Shown: positions 7,346-15,824 of the stretch, one piece after another
Position numbering within the stretch: position 1 is the stretch's first letter
How the letters are laid out: the number at the start of each line of letters is the position of its first letter
NCBI RefSeq assembly: GCF_003815915.1
Contig: NZ_CP033929.1
Location: 1,240,001 to 1,304,000, forward strand
Direction of reading: 5' to 3'
Length of the DNA: 64,000 bases
Source of the DNA: Chryseobacterium indoltheticum
Lineage (GTDB): Bacteria > Bacteroidota > Bacteroidia > Flavobacteriales > Weeksellaceae
Translations under genes and position numbers: made by a program
The notes under the pieces: model-generated
What the model saw: only the letters and a program-made list of their open reading frames with translations
What the model was told of the DNA's origin: nothing
Databases searched by the model: none

Positions 7346-8221
7346 TTAGTCTTCCAAATACCCGAATTTTCCGGTATTGAAATCTTCAAAAGCCTGCATG
7401 ATTTCTTCTCTGCTGTTCATTACAAAAGGACCGTGTGGAAAAATAGGTTCATTTAAAGGTTCCCCACTTAGAATTAACACAACTGTATCTTCTGTTGCTT
7501 CAATAGTAAAGTTTTCACCTTCATTTTCAAACAAAACGAAATGATTAGCTGATACTTTTTCTTCACCGTTGACCAAAATACTTCCTTCAATTACCAAAGC
7601 TGCGGTATTAAAATTTGCTCGAAAATTAAATTCTGCTTTTCCACCTGATTTTAATTTAGCATTCATCAAATTGACAGGACTGAATGTTGTGGCAGAACCT
7701 TTTATATTTTGATATTCTCCGGCAATAATTTCTACAAATCCGTTTTCACCTAAATCTGCTCTTTTTATTTCTGAGTTTTTAATCGCCTGATATTTTGGCT
7801 TGCTCATTTTATCTTTGGCAGGAAGGTTTACCCAAAGCTGCACCATCTGAAAAATTCCTCCGGTTTTTGACCATTCTTTTTCATGATATTCTTTATGTAA
7901 AATTCCACTTGCTGCAGTCATCCACTGTATGTCTCCTTCACCAATAATACCGCCACCGCCTGCACTGTCATGATGTTCTACTTTACCTTCATACGCAATG
8001 GTAACGGTTTCGAAACCTCTGTGTGGATGTACTCCAACCCCGCGAGGTGTTTCTGAGCCATTGAAATGAAATTTAGAATTATAATCGAGCATGATAAAAG
8101 GATCCATTCTCTTCATATCTAAACGAGGAACGCTCGGAATAAAATTGTGTACTCTGAAACCATCGCCCACAAAATGCGCAGGCTTTGGCGAGATTACTAT
8201 TTCTACTTTTTTTGTTGTCAT
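7346..8221 (-). CDS. Pirin-family protein 2
   Basis: A 291-residue pirin starting at the ATG at 8221 (MTTKKVEIVISPKPA); an upstream in-frame TTG at 8245 would add eight unlikely residues. Pirin signatures are GVGVHPHRGFETVTIAYEGK with the metal-binding His pair, HHDSAGGGGIIGEGDIQWMT, and the C-terminal SGEPLNEPIFPHGPFVMNS segment. It belongs to the YhhW-like group with predicted Fe-binding cupin and possible quercetinase or redox-sensor activity. It sits 119 bp from the exporter gene and upstream of the rest of the detoxification run. Confidence 0.92.
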   Translation of the reverse strand: MTTKKVEIVISPKPAHFVGDGFRVHNFIPSVPRLDMKRMDPFIMLDYNSKFHFNGSETPRGVGVHPHRGFETVTIAYEGKVEHHDSAGGGGIIGEGDIQWMTAASGILHKEYHEKEWSKTGGIFQMVQLWVNLPAKDKMSKPKYQAIKNSEIKRADLGENGFVEIIAGEYQNIKGSATTFSPVNLMNAKLKSGGKAEFNFRANFNTAALVIEGSILVNGEEKVSANHFVLFENEGENFTIEATEDTVVLILSGEPLNEPIFPHGPFVMNSREEIMQAFEDFNTGKFGYLED

Positions 8222-8340
8222 AATAGATGTTTTTATTTTAAACAAAATTAGGACAGTCAGAAGAGAATTACATTGATGTGTGGTAAGTAAGTTTGAGGGA
8301 ATGAGAGTTATAGAGTTTTAGAGGGGGAGGGTTTTATGTT

Positions 8341-9744
8341 TTATTCTTGGGATTTCATGTTTCTGCCATCGAACGTATGCAGCCTTCTGAAAACTAAGCT
8401 TGATAAAATCGTTAAAATTCCTACGGTAAGGAAAGTGTAGCGAAACGCGTTGTGGGTTTCGTGTCTGATTAAATCGGGGCTGTTTTCGTAAATTTTTAAA
8501 ACAATTAAACCAAATGCAATTCCGAATCCGATCGCTAATTGTTGATTAACCGAAATCAAAGAGTTTCCGCTGCTGGTCTGGAAGTTTCGTAGATCTGCTA
8601 TAGAAATGGTATTCATTGATGTGAACTGAATAGAATTAAAAAATCCTAGGATCGCAATCACAGGAACAAACCAATATATTGAAGTGTGAATATCCGGAAT
8701 GGCAAGACAGCAAATTAAGACTCCGATAATAAATGTATTGACCATTAATGTTCGTCTGTAGCCAAATTTATTTAAAATTTTAATGACGGAAGATTTACCA
8801 AACATGGCTGTTAATGCCATCGGTGCAATAATCCATCCCGAAATTACGGCTGATTGTCCATAAGCAATCTGAATCATTAATGGCAGTAAAAGAGGAACAG
8901 AACTGATCCCTAATCTTGTTGCCAGATTTCCGATAATTCCTACACGAAATGTACGAACCTGAAATAAACTTAAAGGAAAAATAGGGTTATTCCCTCTTTT
9001 TGCATGCCTGTAATAATAATACAGAAACAAAAATCCTAATATGAAAACGAGTAAAACCGGCGTGATATTCTGTATATCTCCGAAAAGTTCGAGAGAAACA
9101 GAAAGCAGGAGAGAGGCTGCTGCAAAAATCATAAAGCCTTTCAGATCAAAATCGATTTCCCGTGCATTGTAATTGGGCATATATTTTAAGCCTAAAACAA
9201 TTCCTAAAACCCCGATTGGAATGTTGATAAGAAAGATCCAGTGCCACGAAAGATAATCTACCATATAACCTCCTACAAGCGGGCCGAGAACAGGACCAAT
9301 CAATGCAGGAACGATAGCAAAATTCATAGCTTTGAGTAATTCATTTCGGTTAAAAGTTTTGATTAAAGCCAGTTTTCCAACAGGAGTCATCAAACTTCCA
9401 CCAACTCCCTGAATAACCCTTGAAATAACCAAATGAGTAAGGTTTTGAGAAAGCGCACAAAACACAGAACCTAAACTAAAAAGCACCAAAGCAAAGATGA
9501 AAACTCTTCTCGTTCCGAAACGGTCTGCCAAAAATCCGCTTGCAGGCATGAAAACGGCAAGTGTCAACACATAACTGATAATTGCATTTTGCATATTAAG
9601 TGGAGATTCATTCAAATCTTTAGCGATTGAAGGCAGGGAAGTATTGAGGATTGTAGAATCTAGCATCTGCATAAAAATAGCAGTTGCTAAAATCAACGGG
9701 AGAACTTTTTTTACAGTTTGTCGGGTAGAAATTTGTGCGGGCAT
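8341..9744 (-). CDS. MFS drug:H+ antiporter, DHA2 family (MdtD/EmrB-like)
   Basis: A 467-residue inner-membrane transporter. Family motifs: FMQMLDSTILNTSLPSIA in helix 1 (motif D1), the loop motif A GFLADRFGTRRVF, motif B RVIQGVGGSLMTPVG, and motif C in helix 5 (PALIGPVLGPLVGGYMVDYL). About 13 to 14 hydrophobic segments are visible. DHA2 proteins expel lipophilic or cationic drugs using the proton gradient. No adjacent membrane-fusion protein is seen, so it probably works alone, as MdtD does. Proximity to the beta-lactamase and pirins gives the island a resistance character, by inference. Confidence 0.9.
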   Translation of the reverse strand: MPAQISTRQTVKKVLPLILATAIFMQMLDSTILNTSLPSIAKDLNESPLNMQNAIISYVLTLAVFMPASGFLADRFGTRRVFIFALVLFSLGSVFCALSQNLTHLVISRVIQGVGGSLMTPVGKLALIKTFNRNELLKAMNFAIVPALIGPVLGPLVGGYMVDYLSWHWIFLINIPIGVLGIVLGLKYMPNYNAREIDFDLKGFMIFAAASLLLSVSLELFGDIQNITPVLLVFILGFLFLYYYYRHAKRGNNPIFPLSLFQVRTFRVGIIGNLATRLGISSVPLLLPLMIQIAYGQSAVISGWIIAPMALTAMFGKSSVIKILNKFGYRRTLMVNTFIIGVLICCLAIPDIHTSIYWFVPVIAILGFFNSIQFTSMNTISIADLRNFQTSSGNSLISVNQQLAIGFGIAFGLIVLKIYENSPDLIRHETHNAFRYTFLTVGILTILSSLVFRRLHTFDGRNMKSQE

Positions 9745-9820
9745 TTATCGTAAATTGAAGTGATTTGCTATACCAATTTACAAAAAAATATAGACTAAGA
9801 GTTTTTTAAGCTTAAGATAA

Positions 9821-10254
9821 TTACAGACTCATGTGAATCAACGGATAATCTTTACCCGAACCATCTTTGTCTGATCTTCCTGTTTTTCTGAATCCCATTT
9901 TTTCATAGAATCCTATTGCCTGCGGATTTTGCTCGTTCACATCTACTTTTGTACAACCAGTTTTATCATGCAAATATTGATAAAGAATTTTTCCTAAACC
10001 ATTTCCACGAGCATCATTATGTACAAAAAGCATTTCTAAAGTATCTTCTGAAACTGCGCCAAAACCTTTCGGATCGTTATTTTCGGAAATGATATAAACC
10101 TGAAGGTGGGGGAAATACTGTTCAGGAATCACTTTTTTAAATATTGAAAATCACTTTCTGATAAAAAATCATGGGTGGCTTTTACAGCAGATTCCCAAAT
10201 TTTAACCAATTTCGGATAGTCATCAGTAATAGCTATTCTAATCGTATACGACAT
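9821..10254 (-). pseudogene. YjaB-like GNAT acetyltransferase split by a -1 frameshift (pseudogene or programmed frameshift)
   Basis: Two adjoining frames together make one GNAT of about 143 residues. The first runs from the ATG at 10254 to a TGA at 10129-10131 (41 residues, including IWESAVKATHDFLSE, as in YjaB). The second, from about 10132 to 9821, continues with VIPEQYFPHLQVYI, DARGNGLGKILYQYLH (acetyl-CoA loop) and DVNEQNPQAIGFYEKMGF. The break is at a run of six A; one more A restores the frame. In the zero frame the junction reads A-AAA-AAG-TGA, exactly the dnaX-type -1 slippery heptamer, and a -1 slip would yield the full protein. A simple deletion or sequencing error is equally consistent. 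Confidence 0.8.
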
Positions 10255-10361
10255 TTTATATTTTTCAGTTAAATTTAAAAATTAATCAATGAAAACGAAA
10301 ATCATGTTTTCAGAATGATGAGAAAAAAAATAATTGACTAATTTTAAGTAAAAGAAATCTT

Positions 10362-11414
10362 ATGCTTTTTTCAGAAACCATCAGTGAAATCTTAAAGGTA
10401 AAATATCCAATTATACAAGCGCCAATGTTTGGAGTAAGCACTCCGGAAATGGTTGAAGCTGCTGCAAAAGCAGAATGTTTGGGTTCATTGGCTTTGGCAG
10501 ATCTTTCCGCTGAAAAGTCTGTTGAATTGATTCGTAAAACCAAATCACTGACAAATCGACCTTTTGCGGTTAATATTTTTGTTCATCAAATTCCTGAAAT
10601 TACCGATGAATTAAAACAACAATATTCTAAGACGAAAAAACATCTTGAAAACTTGACTCAGGAAAATAATATGGAGATTGATCTTCCTGAATTAGAAAGC
10701 TTGAAAATCAATTCTTATCATGAGCAAATTGATGCCATTATCGATGAGAACTGTGAAATTCTGAGCTTTACTTTTGGAAATCTTGACCATCAAAGCATTC
10801 AGAAATTAAAAGAAAACGGAACAATTTTAATTGGAACCTGTACTTCTGTAGAAGAAGCTTTGGCTCTTGAAAAATCGGGAATTGATATTATTTGCGTTCA
10901 GGGAATAGAAGCCGGAGGTCATAGAGGAAGTTTTGTTTCGGAAAATATTCCTCAGATCGGTGGATTTTCTTTGCTTTCTCAGGTTAATGATTCTGTAAAA
11001 GTTCCTCTCATTTATGCAGGCGGAATTTATAACGGAAAAACTTTGGCTGCTGCAAAACAATTGGGCGCACAAGGCGTTCAGGTGGGAAGTATTTTATTAT
11101 CTTCAAATGAGAGTGCTTTACAGGATTTTGAAAAAAAAAGACTAAAGAATGTTAATGAAAAGGATATTGTTTTAACGAAAAGTTTTTCGGGGCGCTACGC
11201 AAGAGGAATTAAAAATAAATTTATTGAAACGATTGAAAATTCAGAATATATTTTACCTTATCCATATCAAAATAAATTGACTGGAGAAATGAGAAGAATT
11301 GCAAGAACGGTGAAAAATGATGAGTTTGTCAATCTTTGGGTAGGACAATCGATTATCGATTACAGCGAACTTTCAACCCAAGTTATTTTAGAGAAATTAA
11401 TTCAGGAATATTAA
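10362..11414 (+). CDS. Nitronate monooxygenase / 2-nitropropane dioxygenase-like flavoprotein
   Basis: A 350-residue TIM-barrel FMN protein of the NMO/FabK-like family. It starts with KYPIIQAPMFGVSTPEMVEAA (first FMN-contact strand), has CVQGIEAGGHRGSF near residue 180 with the His that acts as base in class I NMOs, PLIYAGGIYNG and LGAQGVQVGSILL for phosphate binding. It oxidises alkyl nitronates or reduces a quinone-like substrate with FMN. It is single and divergent from the GNAT gene across a 107-bp gap. Confidence 0.9.
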   Translation: MLFSETISEILKVKYPIIQAPMFGVSTPEMVEAAAKAECLGSLALADLSAEKSVELIRKTKSLTNRPFAVNIFVHQIPEITDELKQQYSKTKKHLENLTQENNMEIDLPELESLKINSYHEQIDAIIDENCEILSFTFGNLDHQSIQKLKENGTILIGTCTSVEEALALEKSGIDIICVQGIEAGGHRGSFVSENIPQIGGFSLLSQVNDSVKVPLIYAGGIYNGKTLAAAKQLGAQGVQVGSILLSSNESALQDFEKKRLKNVNEKDIVLTKSFSGRYARGIKNKFIETIENSEYILPYPYQNKLTGEMRRIARTVKNDEFVNLWVGQSIIDYSELSTQVILEKLIQEY

Positions 11415-11539
11415 ATCCCGCTGATTATACAGATTTAGCAGATTTAAGAATGAAAATAAATTAACGAAATAAATAACCAGCAAAGTTTTAAAATCGAACC
11501 ACTTCATCATCTTAATTTACATCATAAAAATCACAATTA

Positions 11540-12265
11540 ATGAAATCACCATTACAAAATCCTGAAAAGACTACAAGAAAAAAATCATCCGTCGGAAAAA
11601 TATTTAAAGTCATCAGTATTTTATTTTTGATTTTAATCCTTGGTTTAGGAATCGCACAATACATATACCGAAACGAAAAAGAAACGCCGCTGTATAAAAT
11701 TCAGCAGTATTTGACGTACAGCAAAGAAGATTGGGAAAATTATGAAAACAACAAGCGAATTTTGGCAAGTTTTCCTGCTGAGTCAGGCATAATAGATGTT
11801 GCAAATCCTGCTCCTGAAAGCCCGATTGATACATTGATGTGGGAAAATGCAATTAAAAATAAAGATTATATTCCGGATGAGGTTTTGGCAGAAATAAAAC
11901 GGTACAAAGCACGAGATTTTTCTAAACTGATTTTAGCGGAAAACAAACCGAGTAACGAAGAAGCTCAAAATGCCATTGTTAGTCATTATAAAAATGAAGT
12001 AAGTAAGCTTTTGGACGAATATAAAGCTCATATTCAGATTGGAACGGCTTATAATGCACCGTTACAATCGGGAGATGAACTGGTGCGGGTTACAGCGATG
12101 GTTTCAGCGTTTAATAAAGAGCGTGGAAATTTGGGAAATATTCAAATGCCGCTTAATGTGATTTATGATTTTGTTCAATATAAATCTGAACCGAATGTTT
12201 GGTATGTATCAGATTTTAGTCAGAATATTCCGTACGACTACAAGCTTAATAAAGATCCTTGGTAA
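11540..12265 (+). CDS. Unknown protein with one N-terminal membrane anchor
   Basis: A 241-residue protein I do not recognise. A lysine-rich head (residues 1-20) is followed by one hydrophobic helix (about 24-44, IFKVISILFLILILGLGIAQYI), so most of the chain should lie outside the inner membrane. The remaining domain is mixed polar, with the sequence NAIKNKDYIPDEVLAEIKRYKARDF in the middle and a C-terminal IPYDYKLNKDPW. It stands alone between the NMO gene and a strong terminator. The upstream gap holds a degenerate cagattt repeat. Confidence 0.7.
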   Translation: MKSPLQNPEKTTRKKSSVGKIFKVISILFLILILGLGIAQYIYRNEKETPLYKIQQYLTYSKEDWENYENNKRILASFPAESGIIDVANPAPESPIDTLMWENAIKNKDYIPDEVLAEIKRYKARDFSKLILAENKPSNEEAQNAIVSHYKNEVSKLLDEYKAHIQIGTAYNAPLQSGDELVRVTAMVSAFNKERGNLGNIQMPLNVIYDFVQYKSEPNVWYVSDFSQNIPYDYKLNKDPW

Positions 12266-12287
12266 TTTTATTAATCAAATCCAATAT

Positions 12288-12328
12288 AAAAAAAATAGCT
12301 TTCAGTACTTCTGAAAGCTATTTTTTTT
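12288..12328. terminator. Strong bidirectional terminator
   Basis: Perfect 18-bp arms (12288-12305 and 12311-12328) around a 5-base loop, with A-run on one side and T-run on the other. It serves the gene ending at 12265 on the plus strand and mpl ending at 12365 on the minus strand. Confidence 0.92.
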
Positions 12329-12364
12329 ATGTTATAATTAAGAGATTGCTTTGATTGCAATAGT

Positions 12365-13702
12365 TTATTTGGTTAAATCTAAACCACCGAAATTACCGGA
12401 GCTCATCATCATATAAACACCTTTGGTTTTATCAAGTAAATCCCAATAGGCGTGAAGTTCTTCAGCATTCGTAAACACTTTCAGGTTTTCATTTTTGAAT
12501 TTCTCTTTAATTAAATCTGGAGAAATCGGCTCCATTCTTTTAATTTTTAAAGCATCTTCAGAATAGAAAACAATGGCTTCCTCCAATCCGTCCATGGCGT
12601 GATCATATTGCTCAAGGAAAACAGGATTTAAACTTGAATAGGTGTGAAGCTCAAGAAAACCGTATTTTTTTTCATTTTTAAACTGTTCGCAGAATGCTTT
12701 CACCGCAGCTTTTACTTTGCTTGGAGCGTGTGCGAAATCTTTATAAAGAATTCCTTTGTCTTCTCTTTCAACTTTTTCGAGACGCTTTGAAGCTCCTTTA
12801 AAACTCATAATAGCATCGTAGAAATCTTCATCCATAATCCCTAACGTGTGGCAAATGTGTCTTGCACCTTCAAGATTTAATAAATTGTGCGCTCCAAAAA
12901 CAGAAAGCGGAATATCGCCCATTTCTGTTTTAAGAAGGACTTTTCCGTTACTGATTTCATATTCAGGAGTTTTATATGGTATTTTTCTGAAATAATTTTC
13001 AGCATTTTCTACCACTTTTACGACTTCTGCATCTTCTTCGTTATACACCAAAACTCCACCCGGCGTAATGCTAGCCACAAATCTTCTGAACTGCTCAATG
13101 TAATCGTCAAATGTTTTGAAAACATTGATGTGATCCCATGCAATTCCGCTCATTAAAGCGATATTTGGCTGATATAAAAGGAATTTTGAACGCAGATCGA
13201 TAGGAGAGGAAAGGTATTCATCACCTTCCAAAACCATAAAATCGTTGTCTTCGGTCAGTTTTACCATACAGTCGAAACCCTCCAACTGAGCTCCCACCAT
13301 ATAATCTACATCTTTCTGATGGAAATTCAGCACGTGAAGAATCATCGAAGTGATGGTTGTTTTTCCATGAGAACCGGCGATGACAACTCTGGTTTTATTT
13401 TTTGATTGTTCGTAAAGAAACTCAGGATAAGAATATATTTTTAAACCTAATTCTTTTGCTTTTGCCAATTCGGGATTGTCTTGATGAGCGTGCATTCCAA
13501 GGATTACAGCATCAATATCAGACGTGATTTTTTCAGGAAACCAACCCAACTCTTCGGGAAGAATTCCTTTTTTTTCTAATCTTGATTTTGAAGGTTCAAA
13601 AATAGCATCATCTGAACCTGTTACGTGATATCCTTTATCTTTAAGTGCAATTGCAAGGTTGTGCATTGCGCTTCCGCCAATAGCAATAAAATGAGTTCTC
13701 AA
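12365..13702 (-). CDS. mpl: UDP-N-acetylmuramate:L-alanyl-gamma-D-glutamyl-meso-diaminopimelate ligase (Mpl)
   Basis: A 445-residue Mur-ligase-family enzyme. The N-terminal Rossmann-like domain begins MRTHFIAIGGSAMHNLAIAL; the ATP P-loop is VIAGSHGKTTITSMILHVL (about 108-126); SGIAWDHINVF carries the central-domain His; the C-terminal domain has YKDFAHAPSKVKAAVKA. Mpl reattaches recycled murein tripeptide to UDP-MurNAc in the cytoplasm. The HAPSKV signature and the length separate it from MurC. It is followed 9 bp upstream by a lipoprotein gene on the same strand. Confidence 0.93.
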   Translation of the reverse strand: MRTHFIAIGGSAMHNLAIALKDKGYHVTGSDDAIFEPSKSRLEKKGILPEELGWFPEKITSDIDAVILGMHAHQDNPELAKAKELGLKIYSYPEFLYEQSKNKTRVVIAGSHGKTTITSMILHVLNFHQKDVDYMVGAQLEGFDCMVKLTEDNDFMVLEGDEYLSSPIDLRSKFLLYQPNIALMSGIAWDHINVFKTFDDYIEQFRRFVASITPGGVLVYNEEDAEVVKVVENAENYFRKIPYKTPEYEISNGKVLLKTEMGDIPLSVFGAHNLLNLEGARHICHTLGIMDEDFYDAIMSFKGASKRLEKVEREDKGILYKDFAHAPSKVKAAVKAFCEQFKNEKKYGFLELHTYSSLNPVFLEQYDHAMDGLEEAIVFYSEDALKIKRMEPISPDLIKEKFKNENLKVFTNAEELHAYWDLLDKTKGVYMMMSSGNFGGLDLTK

Positions 13703-13711
13703 TTTATTTTC

Positions 13712-14146
13712 CTAGTTTTTTACGTTATTGTTGATAAGTTTCTGAAATTCAGCGGTAATGTTTTGCCAATTGGTCTTGTAATTGGGCATGATCATGCTTC
13801 CGTCATTTTTGCTACCTTCATTTACACCTTTCTTAATGTTGATCGATGTAGTCACGTTATCATAAACCTTCTTATGATCTTCCTGAATTTTTCTGAAATT
13901 ATTTTTTGAAAGGGTCGCTTCCAAATTTTTCAGATCGTCATCAGATACTTTGAAACTTTTCTTGATTTTTTTGCCTTGTCCTTCTAATGAATAATGGGCA
14001 TCATTTCCTTTTATCAAAAGGTTTTCGTAAGACGGAGCATAACCTCCGCTTTTAGAATAACTGATATCAAAGTCCTGGTAAACTTTCTGACTGTTGCAAG
14101 AAAGTGACGTGAGAATAATTAAAAGTACGCCTAAAATCTTCTTCAT
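13712..14146 (-). CDS. Small lipoprotein of unknown function
   Basis: Starts at the ATG at 14146 (MKKILGVLLIILTSLSC), giving a 144-residue protein with a lipobox ending at Cys17; an upstream extension in the same frame overlaps the acyltransferase gene and is not credible. The mature part contains the segment YSKSGGYAPSYENLLIKG and looks like a small beta-rich domain, unrecognised. It lies between plsC (7 bp) and mpl (9 bp) and is probably co-transcribed with both. Confidence 0.8.
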   Translation of the reverse strand: MKKILGVLLIILTSLSCNSQKVYQDFDISYSKSGGYAPSYENLLIKGNDAHYSLEGQGKKIKKSFKVSDDDLKNLEATLSKNNFRKIQEDHKKVYDNVTTSINIKKGVNEGSKNDGSMIMPNYKTNWQNITAEFQKLINNNVKN

Positions 14147-14153
14147 TGTCGTT

Positions 14154-14960
14154 TTAGTTTTGTGAATTATTTTGTTCAGACTTTTTGGCCTTAATTTCTT
14201 CATCATAAGTGTGTAGAATATTAAAGTCTTCGGTCTGCTCAATGGCCGTCATTATTTTAAGAAGAATCTGCTGTGCATTTTCTTTGTCGTAGTCAATATC
14301 CAAAGGTTTTTTAAACTCCATTGTCGGTTTTACTCCGGTTACTTTTACACGAAGTCCTTTCTTGTCAAAGGCTCTTCTGAAGCCGTTTATTTTAATAGGA
14401 ATTACAATCGGGCGCTGGTTTTTAACCAATTTTGCCGTTCCTTTTCTTCCCTGAGCAAAAGCTGCAGTAGTACCTTGCGGAAATGTTGCTACCCAACCAT
14501 TGTCTAAGGCCTTCATAATATTGTCGATCTCACCGAGATCTACCATTCTGTTGACGTTTTTACCTTCCGCTCTCCAGGTTCTTTTTACAGTAACTGCACC
14601 TGCAATTTTAAATATTTTTGGAAGAATACCCTTATTCATCGTTTCTTCGGCAGCAACATAATAAAAATCTACTCTTGGGTTTAAAAGGTAAATAGGATTT
14701 TTTATAGTATCTAAATACCCATTATTTACGGCACAAAATGCATGATACATTGCTGCAACATCAGCAAAGTAGGTTTGATGATTTGATACAAAAAGTACAT
14801 TAGAATCCGGAAGATCAAGCAAATTTTCGGTTCCGGTAATTTTTAGCTTATTGAAGCCATTGAATCTTCTGTAAGAAACAATTCCCAGAATGAAAATGAT
14901 TAATCTTTTTAAAAAATAAGGTGTTCCGAATGAATCGGTAAAAATGTTCTTTTTCGCCAT
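14154..14960 (-). CDS. plsC: 1-acyl-sn-glycerol-3-phosphate acyltransferase (PlsC family)
   Basis: A 268-residue membrane-associated acyltransferase. The catalytic H-x4-D motif is SNHQTYFADVAAMY; the second block is RTWRAEGKNVNRMVDLG, and the phosphate-binding block FPQGTTAAFAQGRKG. It transfers an acyl chain to lysophosphatidate at the inner membrane to give phosphatidate. One N-terminal hydrophobic helix (RLIIFILGIVSY) is present. The FPQGT block (usually FPEGT) has Gln for Glu. Some relatives act on ornithine or other lipids, so the exact acceptor is inferred. Confidence 0.85.
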   Translation of the reverse strand: MAKKNIFTDSFGTPYFLKRLIIFILGIVSYRRFNGFNKLKITGTENLLDLPDSNVLFVSNHQTYFADVAAMYHAFCAVNNGYLDTIKNPIYLLNPRVDFYYVAAEETMNKGILPKIFKIAGAVTVKRTWRAEGKNVNRMVDLGEIDNIMKALDNGWVATFPQGTTAAFAQGRKGTAKLVKNQRPIVIPIKINGFRRAFDKKGLRVKVTGVKPTMEFKKPLDIDYDKENAQQILLKIMTAIEQTEDFNILHTYDEEIKAKKSEQNNSQN

Positions 14961-14988
14961 TTTTCAATTAAACATAATAGTTGCAAAG

Positions 14989-15618
14989 TTACATTTTTTT
15001 AATCAACTGGCTGAATTCGCTCAGGATCATCGCTGTGGCTCCCCAAATAATGTATCCGTTAAAATTTATTACCGGAACTTCATGTCCGCCAGCGCCGGGA
15101 AGTGCCATAATTTCCGGACTGTCTGGTAAGTTTAAGAATGAGGTGATAGGAAATTCTATCACTTCGACAGCTTCACTTTGCTGAAGAATAAATTCAGGAT
15201 TTTTTTTGGTATACGAAATAAAAGGATAAACATAAAAATTACTTGGCGGAATATAAATAGGGGAGAGCTCCCTTATAATTCTCACATAATGTTTTTCGAT
15301 GCCAATTTCTTCTGAAGTTTCGCGGATTGCGGTTTGGGCAAAATCTTTATCCAACTCTTCGCGCTTTCCGCCGGGAAGAGAAATTTGTCCGCTGTGGCGG
15401 TCTCTTTCGTTTTCGGATCTTACAATCAGCGGGAAGTACCACTCATTATCTTTTAGATATAAAACGATATTTACGGCTGCAAATTTCGGATTTTTCTCTA
15501 AAACCTGATCATAGGTGAACACGGGGCGTGAAGGCGGTGAGAAAATTCCGTGGGCATTGGCGCCGGCCAACCCTGCATTTTTTATTTTTCTTAAAAGATC
15601 TTTACCAAAACTTTCCAT
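14989..15618 (-). CDS. Nudix hydrolase (CoA pyrophosphatase-like)
   Basis: A 209-residue Nudix protein. The Nudix box is complete, from GGKREELDKDF through RETSEEIGIE near residues 75-100. LPGGKREE preceded by RSENERDRHSGQISLP matches the NuBI/UPF0035 CoA pyrophosphatase signature. Such enzymes cleave CoA and derivatives to 3',5'-ADP and acyl-phosphopantetheine. It lies 28 bp upstream of plsC on the same strand, which suggests a common transcript. Confidence 0.9.
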   Translation of the reverse strand: MESFGKDLLRKIKNAGLAGANAHGIFSPPSRPVFTYDQVLEKNPKFAAVNIVLYLKDNEWYFPLIVRSENERDRHSGQISLPGGKREELDKDFAQTAIRETSEEIGIEKHYVRIIRELSPIYIPPSNFYVYPFISYTKKNPEFILQQSEAVEVIEFPITSFLNLPDSPEIMALPGAGGHEVPVINFNGYIIWGATAMILSEFSQLIKKM

Positions 15619-15761
15619 AGCTCAAATTTAGTAATATATCTTGTAGAAAGGAAGCGTAAAAATGTTAATTAAAAATAATTTTCTCAACAAAATAAATGTA
15701 TTTATATGTGATTTTTGAGAAAAAGGATGAATTAACTTGATGTCAGTATTTACTTACAATT

Positions 15762-15803
15762 CTTTGTTTTTCCTTGTATTTTTTATCACTAGGAAAAACA
15801 AAG
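15762..15803. repeat. Inverted repeat with 13-bp arms beside the IS element
   Basis: ctttgtttttcct at 15762-15774 is the exact reverse complement of 15791-15803, with a 16-base loop. It lies between the Nudix start and the left IS end. It could be a terminator-like hairpin or the edge of an older element. Nothing else is visible in 15619-15824. Confidence 0.5.
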
Positions 15804-15824
15804 TTTTTATAATAAATGTATTTA

